NCBI RefSeq assembly: GCF_026151205.1
Contig: NC_087083.1
Coordinates: 6,054,460 to 6,118,459, forward strand
Length of the DNA stretch: 64,000 nucleotides
Origin: Bolinopsis microptera
Lineage: Eukaryota > Ctenophora > Tentaculata > Lobata > Bolinopsidae
Reading direction: 5' to 3'
Of this stretch, positions 24,000 to 35,167 are shown in pieces (position 1 is the first letter of the stretch; each line of letters starts with the position of its first letter). Below the pieces are notes generated by a model that was given only the letters and a program-made list of their open reading frames with translations, was not told the DNA's origin and did not search any database. Made by a program: the position numbers and the translations under genes.

Positions 24000-26900
24000 C
24001 TATAGTACCTCGCTAACTGAGCAGTCTCTAAATTCAGATACAAAAACGTAGTTCGACTCAATGTCCTTTGGCTGGTCAATTCTTTCTTCAGCAGATTTTC
24101 GTTTCTGGTGGAATCTTGCTGAGTCTCCTAGTTCTACACATGCGTACACACAGTCAGTCTCAGCGGCACCTGTATCTCCTCTGCTAATGGTAAGAACAGT
24201 TGAGCTTGAATTCATATTCTTTTGAGTTTAAACTGCTTTGATTTTCTAATTATTAAATGAGCAGAATTACTTTTTAGTGCTATATGTCTATAGCATTTTT
24301 TATTTTCAGCAATTCACCTTTCTCCAATTGGATATATCACATTATCGATGTAGTTTGACTCCTTTCCAGTGGTCGTCATACTGAGTCCTTGATCGTCCCT
24401 GGTACACAAAGTTTTATTGATTTTTATACAATTATTTTGATGAAACTTTGTCAGGTGGTAATTTACACGATTTAATAATTTATTTTTTGTACAGAAATAT
24501 ATAATTCAAAGTACATATAATAACAAAGTTAGTAGTTAATAGTTAATAGTTCATTAAATTAAACCTGTTATTAACTGGAGGGAGTATGTTCTCAATGTAT
24601 GTTGGTTCCTCTTCCTCAGGGAGTTTGTTCTCAATGTATGTTGGTTCCTCTTCCTCAGATGTGATCTCATGGTAGGCGCTCTCTTTATCCTCTTCACGGA
24701 CTGCTTTGGTTTCCCTGTAATGTGAATTCTAATTAAAATATACTACTGTATACCTGATGATAATTTTGCGTAATTGCCGATGTCTCAACACAGTTAGGGC
24801 CGAAAAACAAAAGACTCGTGAAATGATTTGAACTGACGAAAAGGAAGGTGTATTATTTAAGTTTAACAAATCTAGTAAAGCATTAAATTGTTAATTCTTA
24901 CCTTCCACTCACTGAACTCGTAACAGTCAGTGCACTTCTATCTGAGCGTGTATTTGTAGTAAAATTAGCATACATGCTTTCTTCGGCAGTATTCGAATCA
25001 AGTTCTTCATTTACAGGGAGTGATAATAACTGACCCAATGTTGCATATGAGTTATTTTCTACACGCACCGTAGTGTTACTATCTGTACAACTTCTCAGGA
25101 GACCTGGGCTTTCTGACGAAATCAAGCGTTTATTGGACTGCGTTTTATCAAGACGGGCATAGAGATCATCACCAACATGTTCTTCAGAATCGATATTATT
25201 TTTATATTTCACTGCATTCATCTGATTTGAGGTACCAATCATGCTATTCCTTTTTACATTAGCAACAGCATAGCAGTAATCGTCATTACCTACTGGATTT
25301 ATGAGCACTTCATTTGAACCCCCAGCGTTACTATTACAGGTAACAGTGTGAGCACCCTCTACATCTCTATTAAACTCGTTCAATGTTGAGTAAGTATCAG
25401 TATGTGCCTTTGTCTGTCTGTTCATTGAGTGCACTTTCAGTAGAGGTTTATTTATCGTTGCAGACCTATTAAGACAGGCGTACGCATCTTCGTCTTCGAT
25501 ATCATTATCTTCTTTACTAACCAAAGGTACAATTACATTGACCGTCTGATTGAGTGTTGCATAGAGCGCTGAACCCTCTTGAATACCTTCGTTTGCTCTC
25601 AAAGCAGCATATGTAAACTTTGAAGACATCTGTTGATCATTCCCATGATAATGATCTTTAGAGTTTGCATCTACTTCTTCCGCATGCCTACTCTTGTTGA
25701 AAATTGCATAGCTATAGGTGTCATCACAAGCTGTAGAAGCTCTGTCAATATGGCTACTACCTTCATCTCCATCAATTCTAACAATTGCCGGATTTATTGC
25801 ACAGTCAGCGTTTGAGTATGCTGGATTATTTACATTTTGATTGATGGAGTTCATCCCCTCAGTAACGAGATTCTCGATTAACTCCGGTGTTGTAGATCTC
25901 CTTCGTAAATAGATGAGTCCAGAAACACAAAGTAGGATTGCCAGTCCAACCATACCAGAGGCAATTCCAATTGTTTGAATCGTGTTGTTCTTCGCTGGGG
26001 AATTCAAACATTCTATGGTAAAGTCATTATCATGGTCTTGCTCACCATTCATGCAGTCTGTCCTTTGTATATTCGAACCGAAACAATCCTGTATTTTAAC
26101 AGTGTTTTGCTTACTGATTTGACCATCTGGGCATGGTTTACAATCATTGACTGTTCCCCAGAATCCCTCTGTACAAGAGCTGCTTACTGAGAAACATTCT
26201 TGTATTTTAACTGCAGAGGGGCGACTGACTTGACCTATCGGACAACTTAAACACTGACTATCCACACCATAAGAACCTTCTTTGCAGAAACTGGTTGCTA
26301 ATGAGCACTCTTGGATTTTAACTGCGTTATTATTACTAATGGTCCCATTCGGACAAGGTGAACAGTCTTGACCAACTCCGAATGTGCCTTCAGTGCAGGT
26401 GCTAGTCACATTTTGGCAGTCTTGAACTTTTACAGTGTGATCGGAGCTAATAAGTCCTGTTGGGCATAAAGCACAATCGTTATCTGTTATGTACCTTCCT
26501 TCGCTGCAGAGACTCACAACTTCTGCACATTCTTCTATCTTCACAGACCCTACCTCACTTACTTCACCAACTGGACACTTGGTGCACGTTCCATAATGTC
26601 CGTATGTGCCTGCTTCACAAGTGCTTACAACTGAGTAGCACTCTTGCACTTTTACAGCATTATAAAGACTGATCTGACCTTTTGGACAACTCATACAGTT
26701 ATCTTCTTCTCCCCACGACCCTTTTGTACAATCGCTATTCATATGGAAGCACTCCTGTTGCTTCACTGCTGAAGGGTTACTTGTTAGTCCCACCGGACAG
26801 TTCGAACATTGGGCGTTTACTCCAAATGTTCCAGCTTCACAGTTACTTGTTGCCATGGTGCAGTCTTGCTCTTTAACAGCACCTTCAGCGCTTATTTGTC

Positions 26901-29900
26901 CTTGAGGACAGGATGTGCACTCATTTCCTACTCCATAGTCCCCTTCAGCACAACTACTTGACTGTCTGTCACAATCTTGTTCCTTTACAGTCGATAGAAT
27001 GCTATTGGTTCCACGAGGACAAACTTTACAGTTATCGTCTATACCGTATTCCCCTGTTTTACAATTACTATTAGCTGATGAGCATTCTTCTATCTTCACT
27101 GAACCCATATCACTTACCCTACCAACTGGACACTTGGTGCACGTTCCATAATGTCCGTATGTGCCTGCTTCACAGGTACTTTCAACTGAGTAGCACTCTT
27201 GCACTTTTACAGCATTAGAAAGACTGATCTGACCTTTTGGACAACTCATACAGTCATTTTCTTCTCCCCAGAGCCCTGTTTTGCAATAACTGTTTACCGG
27301 CAAGCACTCCTGTTGCTTCACTGCTGAAGGGTGACTTGTTTGTCCCACCGGACAGTTCGAACATTGGTCGTTTACTCCAAAAGTTCCAGCTTCACAGTTA
27401 CTTTTTGCCATGGTGCAGTCTTGCTCTTTAACAGCACCTTCAGCGCTTATTTGTCCATGAGGACAGTGTGTGCACTTATTTCCTACTCCATAGTCCCCTT
27501 CAGCACAGTTGCTTGTCTTTAGTTCACAATCTTGTTCCTTTACAGTCGATTCAATGCTATTGGTTCCATGAGGACAAACTTTACAGTTATCATCAATGCC
27601 GTATTCTCCATTTTTACAATTGCTATTAGCTGATAAGCATTCTTGTATCTTCACTGAACCCATATCACTTACTTCATCAACTGGACACTTGGTGCAGCTA
27701 CCATCATGTCCGTATGTGCCTGCTTCACAGGTACTTGCAACTATGTTGCACTCTTGTATCTTTACAGAATATTGAGAGCTGATATGGCCTTTTGGACATG
27801 TTTTACAGTCTGAGTTGATCCCATACTCATTTTCTGGACACTTGCTTTCTTTCTGCTCACAATCCTGTATTTTCACTGTTTGCTCAATGCTACTTGTACC
27901 CTTAGGACATACCAGACAATTAGAACCAACCCCGTATTCTCCTTCTCCACAGGTGTTTGAAGCAAATTCACACTCCTGGATTTTTACTGAGTGTTCTTCA
28001 CTAGTCCTACCAACTGGGCATTTAGCACAGTCTTCACCAATACCATACGTACCTGCCCCACAGTTGCTACTAACCTGATAACATTCCTGAATTTTGACTG
28101 CATGAACAAGACTTATCTCTCCTATTGGACATGCTTGACAAATACCGTTAACTCCCCAAGACCCTACCTCGCAAGTGCTTGTCACAGGAACGCATTCCTC
28201 TTCCTTCACTGCATAATTATTGCTTGTTTGTCCTTGGGGACAGTCTGCACAGGAGTTTTCAACTCCGTAAGTGCCATTTTTGCAACTACTGTCCTTTTCG
28301 AAACATTCTTGTTCCTTTACAGCACTATCAAGGCTGATGTGTCCATCCGGGCATGGTGTGCAGGCCCACTCAACACCAAAGTTTCCTTTTGTACATTCAC
28401 TTGTCTTCGACTCACATTCCTGCACCTTAACAGACCCTGCCAGGCTGGTTTCTCCATCCGGGCACTTAGTGCAAGTGCCACCGTGCCCATGATAGGTACC
28501 TGGTTCACAGTTTTTTTGTTCTACTTCAAAGCATTCTTGTTTCTTCACAGCACCATGGTTACTTATTTTACCTAATGGACAAATCTTACATGTATTAAGA
28601 ACCAATGGACCATTGCCTAAGCAGTCATCATCTTCACAGCTCAGGACTCCATACTCTCCTGCCACGCAACTACTTGTTGCAGCAAAGCAATCTGCACTTC
28701 CTGTTAGGCTGGTCTGTCCTAAAGAACAATCCTGGCAGATCTTACCAACCCCCCTTTCTCCTACTTCACAGTTGTAAACAACTTTTGTGATAGTATGAGT
28801 GTCTAGAATTCTATCTCCATCTTTTAGAATGCAACTTATAATGTTTTCAGTCGTCAGGGACAAAATGATCTTCATCTTTGGCGGGTTACTGTTGAAATAG
28901 CGACTCTCATCGGTATCATACTTTATAAAAGCTGGCGGTGTGTTCTCACAATCTAGAGCTGTGTCAGTAAGAGGCCATCCTTCTACTTCCCATATAAAAG
29001 CCCCATCCTCTTCACTTGTGTAATAGTCGAGATCTGGTTTTGATATAACTTTTACCTCGCTGGAGTAGGTTAGCTCGTACGTTCTGGTGACACTATTTTT
29101 AAAGTTCTTGTTGAAGATGGTGCAGGTCCAAGAACCAAGATCAGTCAGACTTGGAGAGCCAATCACTAGAGTGGATTTGATGTAGTGATCCGCTCCTGAG
29201 TCCTCATATGTTTCTGTTATTGACTCTAGAATTATACGACCACCTTTAGTCCAACTAACACCTAAATATGGTGCCCCTGATCCTGAGCAAGTTAGGGTAA
29301 CAGCAGTTCCAAGTTGTATTGGTAGTGAGACCGATGCTTCAGTGTCACAAAGTGTTGGAGCGGGGCTGCTGCAAGCTGAGACGTACTCAACAGCCGTGCA
29401 TCCATACTTAGTCTGCATGTTATTTCTTATCCTGGTTGTGTCAGAAAGTCGGAGATTTTCAGTTTGGGATTGAAAAATAGACCAATTTTGTACCGAACCA
29501 AAGTTGTAATCAAAACTTTTAGCCTCTTCTCCCACTCCGAGAAACAATTTGTAGAAATCTGTATTTAGATCTGATACCTGAATCTTTGTTGGCTTCCCCC
29601 CTTCTGTGTCAACAACTTTTTCACCGTACGTCTGACCCGATGATATCTTTCCATATAACCTTATCTTTGGTTCATCGCAATAAACTTTAAATGCTAAAAG
29701 TCGTTTTTTTTTCACATAATTATCCATGAACCTAAACTCATCAAATTGAGACGAAGTCTGAAAATAATTCAAGCTTATAGATACAACCCCTGTCACTGAA
29801 TCAGCTGCCACCGCCCTAATATCCACATACTTATGTCCAGTTACATCAGCCCATGAATCGTCTTTGTATATAAACTTACAGATACTCGAGCAACTTTCTG

Positions 29901-29955
29901 CTGTCATCATGGGAGACAATGCGATCCAGACTATGAAGAGCACTAACCTGTCCAT
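24000..29955 (-). CDS. Large single-pass receptor: Ig-like domains, 24 cysteine-rich repeats, tyrosine-rich tail
   Basis: Exon 1 is 24902-29955, followed by 24565-24714, 24318-24398 and 24000-24204. All join at phase 2, giving about 1829 residues. Residues 1-19 are a signal peptide. About 20-200 is a domain I do not recognise. About 205-300 is an Ig-like domain (VTLTCSGS, VSWTKGG, LGSWTCTIFN), and a second, weaker Ig-like region follows to about 395. Residues 397 to about 1310 hold 24 repeats of about 37 residues with the pattern C..G.YG....C..CP.G..S....VK.Q.C, matching Ephrin-receptor-like/GCC2-GCC3 modules. A transmembrane helix (SGMVGLAILLCVSGLIYL) lies at about 1330-1352, followed by RRR. 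The roughly 475-residue tail has recurring YA.L/YS.L-type sites (LYATLNQ, AYACLNR, LYARLDK, SYATLGQ). Exon 2 contains a doubled EEEEPTYIEN segment. There is no kinase or death domain. It is probably a phosphotyrosine-docking adhesion or recognition receptor. The family is undetermined and no ligand can be predicted. Confidence 0.85.
26622..27731 (-). repeat. 555-bp block duplicated in tandem inside the receptor gene
   Basis: Five consecutive cysteine-rich units (beginning CEAGTYGHDG, CKNGEYGIDD, CAEGDYGVGN, CEAGTFGVND, CKTGLWGEEN) recur in the same order (CEAGTYGHYG, CKTGEYGIDD, CAEGDYGVGN, CEAGTFGVNA, CTKGSWGEED). The shared word TGCTTCACA on the plus strand falls at 27721, 27166 and 26611, exactly 555 bases apart each time, so a third block has just begun. 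The high identity implies recent unequal crossing-over or ongoing homogenisation. Confidence 0.9.
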
Positions 29956-32359
29956 GTCTAGAGTATCAAATTACCAGGTTGCCAGGTTACCAGGTTACCT
30001 GTAATACTCATGCACGGAGGTATGGCTTTACAATCACTACAGGTCTTAGGAACCCCTGCCGCTGGAGGATCTTTACTCTATTCAACAAGTTGTAAAGAAT
30101 AAACGATAGTTCTCTTCAGATGTAGGTTACAAACCTTAACTTTCAAAACAAACGGTTGAACCTAATTAAGATACAGATTTTTGTGAAATAATAACCAACA
30201 TATGCAACATTAACATTAACAACAGGATATTACTATACTAGCTCAAAGTATATCCCTTTTAGATTCGTTTCGTCATCGTAATCCGACCCGGGAAGATTGC
30301 CCGCATGCCGACCTTGTACGTTAGTATCACCGCCATTATTGTTGCATCTTTACCAATCTTATATCGGCGACTCAACATAAGTATTCACATAGGTATTCAC
30401 TAAGAAGAACGTGTTATTCATGTCACATGTATAGTTATACACACGCACCTTTTTTATACCCTGGCTGTGACAAATCCAAAAAACAATTCAAGACTGATTC
30501 TCGTAACTTATTCTCGTGACAATAACTTATTTCTATAATGTAACTTTACTGATGTTCTATTAGTGATGACGCTTCATGCCGCGTCATGCACACACGTGGT
30601 CATGACCACATCACTGTTGGATCACTTGGCTGTGGTATATATGGTCCAAATAATGCGTTGGTAGCGCAAAACAGTGGCATGTGTGTGATATTTTATTCGA
30701 GAGGACTAACTAAAGTTTTATCTATCACTTAAAGTAGTTAACGAGAAATCCAAATCGCTGTGAGTTTAGGATTACGGCGATTAACTCCTCTACGCTTATT
30801 TGATTTAATTTAATTTAATTAATTTAATCTAATTATCGCATGAGCTCTGACGGACAGATAATTGGGAATTAGCGTTCAAAAATACATCGAACTAATGTCT
30901 TTTCAGCTGCCGGGGTTATTTTAGAAACATCTTGGCATTCGAGTGCAGTGATTAAGCACACTTAAGACGGTCATTAATATTATATATTGATCCTAATTAA
31001 TATACAATTTGTCGAATTTTTTAGCCTAGTTAAATAGTTACAGGATCAACTAGACAATTGTCCAAGTTTAAGGCATCGGTGATGTTTTTCGAGACATTTT
31101 ATTACCAAGCTGGTTCTACCCTGCATGTTCATATGTATGTATGTACGGAAGTCAGAAGCCCATAATGATCAGGGTCGGTAGCATGAAACATGAACAGTAT
31201 CCAGAAAATCTTTGAAAGAGAAAATCTTTGAAAAAATACGAATAATATTTCGTTTATGAGTACAGATTCGAAGTGGAACAGCGAGTTCCGTAGTATGATA
31301 AAGTATTAACACAAGTTAACTAATGATATTTTGTATATGAGTATAGATACGAAGTGGAACATCGAGTTCCGTTCTGGCGAGGTCTAACTTTGCTCTGCAA
31401 ATAAATTATCTTTCGATTTTTGGCCTAAATAATCGCGATTTTCTTTTGTCCTTGGTTACAGTATTTAGTACATACTATGTAGAATTCAGCTTCCTTAACT
31501 AAATATTTGCATGGGACCGGAAATTTTTCCCGTGAATCATGATGTAAACGTAATATTTAATAATATCATAAAAGTAACCGGCCGTGCCTACTATACGGGA
31601 CTGAGATTATTGTTGCAAGATACTAGTTTTTGTGATTTTATCTTGTAGTGATTTTAATGACTGTAGTGATTTTAATGACTTTAGTGATTTTAGCGATTGT
31701 AGCAATTTTAGCGATATAAGGTCAAACTTTCCGATTTTAATCTTGTAAACAAGCTCAGTAAACGTATATTTTGCTAAGAATGGCGTAAATTTTGTAAGTG
31801 TGGTAAATATTTTTTATGAATGATAGTGATACTCGTCTATATTTCTTTGAAGTATGAATTAAGTATGAAGTAAAGAAGTAACAATGTTAGTCCATCAACA
31901 TTCAACAATGGACGACGAATAGTTTTGTCATTCGTAACATTTCATTAACGTCAGCATGCTATGTCTTATGCTGCAGTTTTTATTTTATCCTAACGTCTTT
32001 GCTTCAGAAGTGATAGCCGAAAAAGCTTGATGAGTCGTTTGCAACCCGGACAAGTGGGACGTTTTTGTCCATCGATGTATCTTTGAAAGTAAACGAGATA
32101 CAGATTCGCTTTTTTCGATATCTCATTTTTGCTGTGAAGTGACCTAGTGTGTTAAACGGCATCAAAATCGGTAAAATTTAAAACGTGTCGTCCCTAATGG
32201 GTAAACGTCATCCAATTACGATCATAACAGCTGTACTATAAAAGTTACAATTTTTCACTTTTTTTTAATTATATTCCACGAAATCGCGGTTGGATTTTGA
32301 AATAATCGGTCTCATAAAAAGCATAAATAACATCATTTGTATTCAATAGAGGGTAGAGA
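29956..32359. other. Intergenic region between the divergent receptor and dioxygenase genes
   Basis: About 2.4 kb lie between two head-to-head genes, so both promoters should be here. Seen: a CCAGGTTGCCAGGTTACC tandem just upstream of the receptor ATG, an ATTTAATTTAATTTAATTAA run near 30805, and a pair of about 47-base direct repeats at about 31242-31288 and 31327-31373 sharing GAAGTGGAACA.CGAGTTCCG. It also has a MITE fragment at about 31419-31455 and the TAGTGATTTTA repeat at 31640-31715. No TATA box was assigned with confidence. Confidence 0.55.
31640..31715. repeat. Short tandem repeat around TAGTGATTTTAATGACT
   Basis: Four to five imperfect units of GTAGTGATTTTAATGACT and shorter TAGCGATT variants. 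Confidence 0.7.
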
Positions 32360-33292
32360 ATGTGGTCAAGAAAAGCGATGATAGCGATTATTTCTGCACT
32401 GTTAATCATGAGCGTAGTTTACAGTAACTGTAATGAAAATGTTGTGCCGGCGATGGAAGAAACTTATTGCAAGCTAATTGAAAACAGTGCAGATATGGGC
32501 TACGTAATAACCAATGGTCTTCAAGATGTTATTCGCCTTAGCACTGAAGATGTTAACCTCATAAAATCTAAGCTGATCAACAACGGTGTTGTGGTTATTG
32601 AGAATCAAAACTTGACCAGGAAACAGCAGGTGGACTTCACTAAAAAACTTGGAAAAATCATGGTTTTACCAAGGTCATTTGCAGGCAATGACCCAGACCC
32701 TAACTTTCCAGCGATTCAAAGAGCTACGAATTACTGGTCAAATGGAACATGGAAAGGAAAAACAAATTGTTTCGGCTGCTACTGGCACAAAGATGGAGAC
32801 TTTCAGCAGAATGGGTACATGGCCAGTATTATGTACGCAGACGAAGTTGCAGAAAACCGTTCAACAACACTGTTCCTCGACAACTGCGAGGTATTTGAAC
32901 GACTCTCCAAAAGGATAAAGCATCATCTTTCAGAGTCCGTTTTCACAGTTTCTGTTTGGGAGATCCCAGATTTAATAAAAAGCAAGGAGGAAGACTTGGC
33001 ACTGTTTCCCCGAGTCAAGAGACATAGAGGCATACACCGCCATCCTGAGAACGGTAGAACATGCGCTTACATGACCCATACTCTGATAACTGAACAGGGG
33101 TTCGCCCCTCACTTAACTGACTCATGGCGGGAAGTAACAGAGAAAAGTGGGAAGTACACACACTACTGGAAGAAGGGTGATCTCGTGATATGGGATAATT
33201 TAGCGGTGATGCATAAAGCTGGAACTAAAAGCGTGGAGGGACCTGATGGCCGGACCCCACGAATGTTGTACCGGACTCAAGTATTTATTTAG
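32360..33292 (+). CDS. TauD/TfdA-like Fe(II)/2-oxoglutarate dioxygenase with N-terminal signal peptide
   Basis: A single-exon 310-residue protein. Residues 1-22 (basic start, then AIISALLIMSVVYS) look like a cleavable signal peptide. The iron-binding facial triad is visible: H143 and D145 in YWHKDGDF, and the distal H285 in VIWDNLAVMHKAG. The 2-oxoglutarate-binding arginine lies in the RTPRMLYRT segment near residues 297-304. The order and spacing fit TauD/TfdA enzymes, which hydroxylate or desulfonate small molecules. TauD-like enzymes of animals, such as gamma-butyrobetaine dioxygenase, are usually intracellular, so a secretory signal is odd. The substrate is unknown. ATG 32360 is the first in-frame Met and the only one that includes the hydrophobic leader. 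It is divergent from the receptor gene. Bacterial origin by transfer is possible but unproven. Confidence 0.85.
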   Translation: MWSRKAMIAIISALLIMSVVYSNCNENVVPAMEETYCKLIENSADMGYVITNGLQDVIRLSTEDVNLIKSKLINNGVVVIENQNLTRKQQVDFTKKLGKIMVLPRSFAGNDPDPNFPAIQRATNYWSNGTWKGKTNCFGCYWHKDGDFQQNGYMASIMYADEVAENRSTTLFLDNCEVFERLSKRIKHHLSESVFTVSVWEIPDLIKSKEEDLALFPRVKRHRGIHRHPENGRTCAYMTHTLITEQGFAPHLTDSWREVTEKSGKYTHYWKKGDLVIWDNLAVMHKAGTKSVEGPDGRTPRMLYRTQVFI

Positions 33293-34164
33293 GCGAACAA
33301 GAAAACGGGAAAGGCCATCATGGTGGTAAAAATGGTGGTGGTCAGAATAAAAGGAACCGAGAGCTTGAACACTTCTTAATACACTTCAGCACTTCATAAT
33401 ACACAGCTACTTACTAAACTGTCATCAGTCATGTGAACCCTACCTAGGTTTTTGGTTATTCGGCTGTTAGGATTGTTAGAATATGGATCACATCACAAAT
33501 GATACGTCACTGATTGGGCCATGTGATGTGATACCTGTGGGAGCCCGGAATGAGAGGTTCTTAATTGTCGGTCACCGAGCTGTGGCCCTGATTGAGTGAC
33601 GGTATTAACATAATCCTCCCTCTCTCCTTGCTCACCTCCCTTCCACTAGAGAGACGCACTAAAGGTATGTTCTGTGGTCCTGTTGTCTTCCTCTTTCAAG
33701 AAAAGCAGCTCCGAAAACGTATGGTATCCAGACAACTCAGATATAAAAGAGACTGCCATTTTGAATCCCATGTTTGGATAATATTTTTCCTGGACCTTAA
33801 CTCCAGGTGAGTGATAAAGTTTTTGATGTCATTATCATTGCATTTGGTGACGTCATTATCATTGAATTTGGTGACGTCATGAAGCTTAAAGTTTATAGTG
33901 CTAATTATGTCAACTTTTAAAGTCGATTTTTACCATAAAGGAGTGATTTGAATTGAACATTAGGCCGTGTTAATCTTAAAGTTAAATAACGTAAATTAGA
34001 TGAAAATTGTTTTGCATGATAAGTGGTAATAATATAACCGCATTTAAAGTTAATATTTTTTTGGGAAAAAAATGTTAATCATTATTATAGTTATACAATA
34101 AATTTAAATGTCTATCATCAGAGTAAATTGTACCAACATTCCTATTGTTTTTTTGCTTACTCTT
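33293..34164. other. Intergenic stretch with tandem CRE-like palindromes
   Basis: Contains the tandem at 33827-33895 and an open, spliceable segment (about 33654-33808) ending at CTCCAG|GTGAGT. I cannot assign that segment to any gene. The rest is AT-rich. Confidence 0.5.
33827..33895. repeat. Tandem repeat of about 27 bp carrying TGACGTCA
   Basis: Units of TTTGGTGACGTCATTATCATTGAA occur two to three times. Two carry the perfect CREB/ATF palindrome TGACGTCA; the first has TGATGTCA. It is a possible regulatory array or simply a tandem repeat. Confidence 0.6.
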
Positions 34165-34195
34165 AGTGAGGGGAAAAGTGGCATTCCGTTGGATT

Positions 34196-34625
34196 TGTAG
34201 GTTTGCCGTGTTCCTACTTGAATTTACTTTGCGTTCTTTACTTTGAGAAGGATCAAACAAAGAGAAACGAGGAGGATAACAACGTTAGAACAAAAGGGTA
34301 TATTAGGGAATAGTAACAACACGTATAAACAAGACCGACTGAAGGGAAGATGGGAAATGTGAAGGGAATAGGGAAAATGTGGGATAACTTTACTCCAAAA
34401 CTCTAACTATTTATATGGGCTGATTGCTTGCGAGGCAATACTAACGGTATATCTGAAATATCTAATCAGTGCGTGGCGTTGCTTAATTAAGCTTAAAAAC
34501 GGTTTAACTAATGAGCCAAATAATTGCTTGAGATCGCAATGGCTATTGACACTGAACATAAAACGGTTTGAACTTGGAACCAAATACCGTTAACTTTAAA
34601 CCGACCAATATCTGGGATCCCTACA
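34196..34625 (-). repeat. 3' LTR of the Gypsy-type element
   Basis: 430 bases, starting TGTAGGTTTGCC and ending GATCCCTACA on the plus strand. It is nearly identical to 40221-40652. On the element's own strand this is the 3' LTR. Confidence 0.95.
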
Positions 34626-34640
34626 CCACCCCCTCCCCAA

Positions 34641-35167
34641 AAATATAGGGCGGTGTGGATCAGACTGGTCAAACCATATATCGCTATAAGTCCTTATGAT
34701 AATTTAAAAACAAAATGTTAAAATACTGATACAGTTCACTTTTTATAACGCATGATTTCAGGGATGTTAGGGTATATCTCCTTCTGCTTCTTGATCATAG
34801 GTTCATCAGCTGTTCCTTTTGTGTGGGCTTCCGAGGAGCCACTGTCGGCTGCGACGTTCGGGGACTGTGTCTTCCTGCACAATAGACGAAAACCAATTGG
34901 GGTAGCCAATGCGAAACGATGAGCTGATGAGGAGGGCATTAACTTTGAAGGAAAAGGGATGTCGTATTCCTTGTTGACCGATCAGATAGGCTTTCTGATC
35001 ATGACCAGCACAAAGATCGTGTTGTCGGGGTTAACCGGGTGTACGTTGCATCCCGTTAACCAGGACTCATTCCTAGTGCTGGATCATGTTGGTGGCGAAT
35101 CTGATACGTGCCAACTTGGGCCGAGATTTGAGGAGGGTTCTTAGGAGTCCGCATTGTGGGATGGGGA
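34641..35167 (-). other. Region between pol stop and 3' LTR
   Basis: About 530 bases with only a 67-codon open frame (34736-34939 on -) and no signal peptide, transmembrane or envelope-like feature. The element therefore looks env-less; the small frame may be untranslated. Confidence 0.5.

Noticed and set aside
24898-24902. Taking the receptor stop as the TAA just after SSVSGR
   Set aside because: The TAA is inside a consensus donor (AAG|GTAAGAAT). Three downstream exons continue in phase with matching acidic tyrosine motifs.
26460-28575. Several plus-strand open frames across the receptor exon
   Set aside because: They are antisense shadows of the repeated Cys-rich modules.
33592-33810. 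A spliceable open segment ending at CTCCAG|GTGAGT, with another frame ending in a receptor-tail-like ILNPMFG
   Set aside because: No partner exon, no domain, and two competing frames; not enough to call a gene.
34736-34939. Envelope gene for the Gypsy-type element
   Set aside because: Only 67 codons, with no signal peptide, transmembrane or fusion-like segment.
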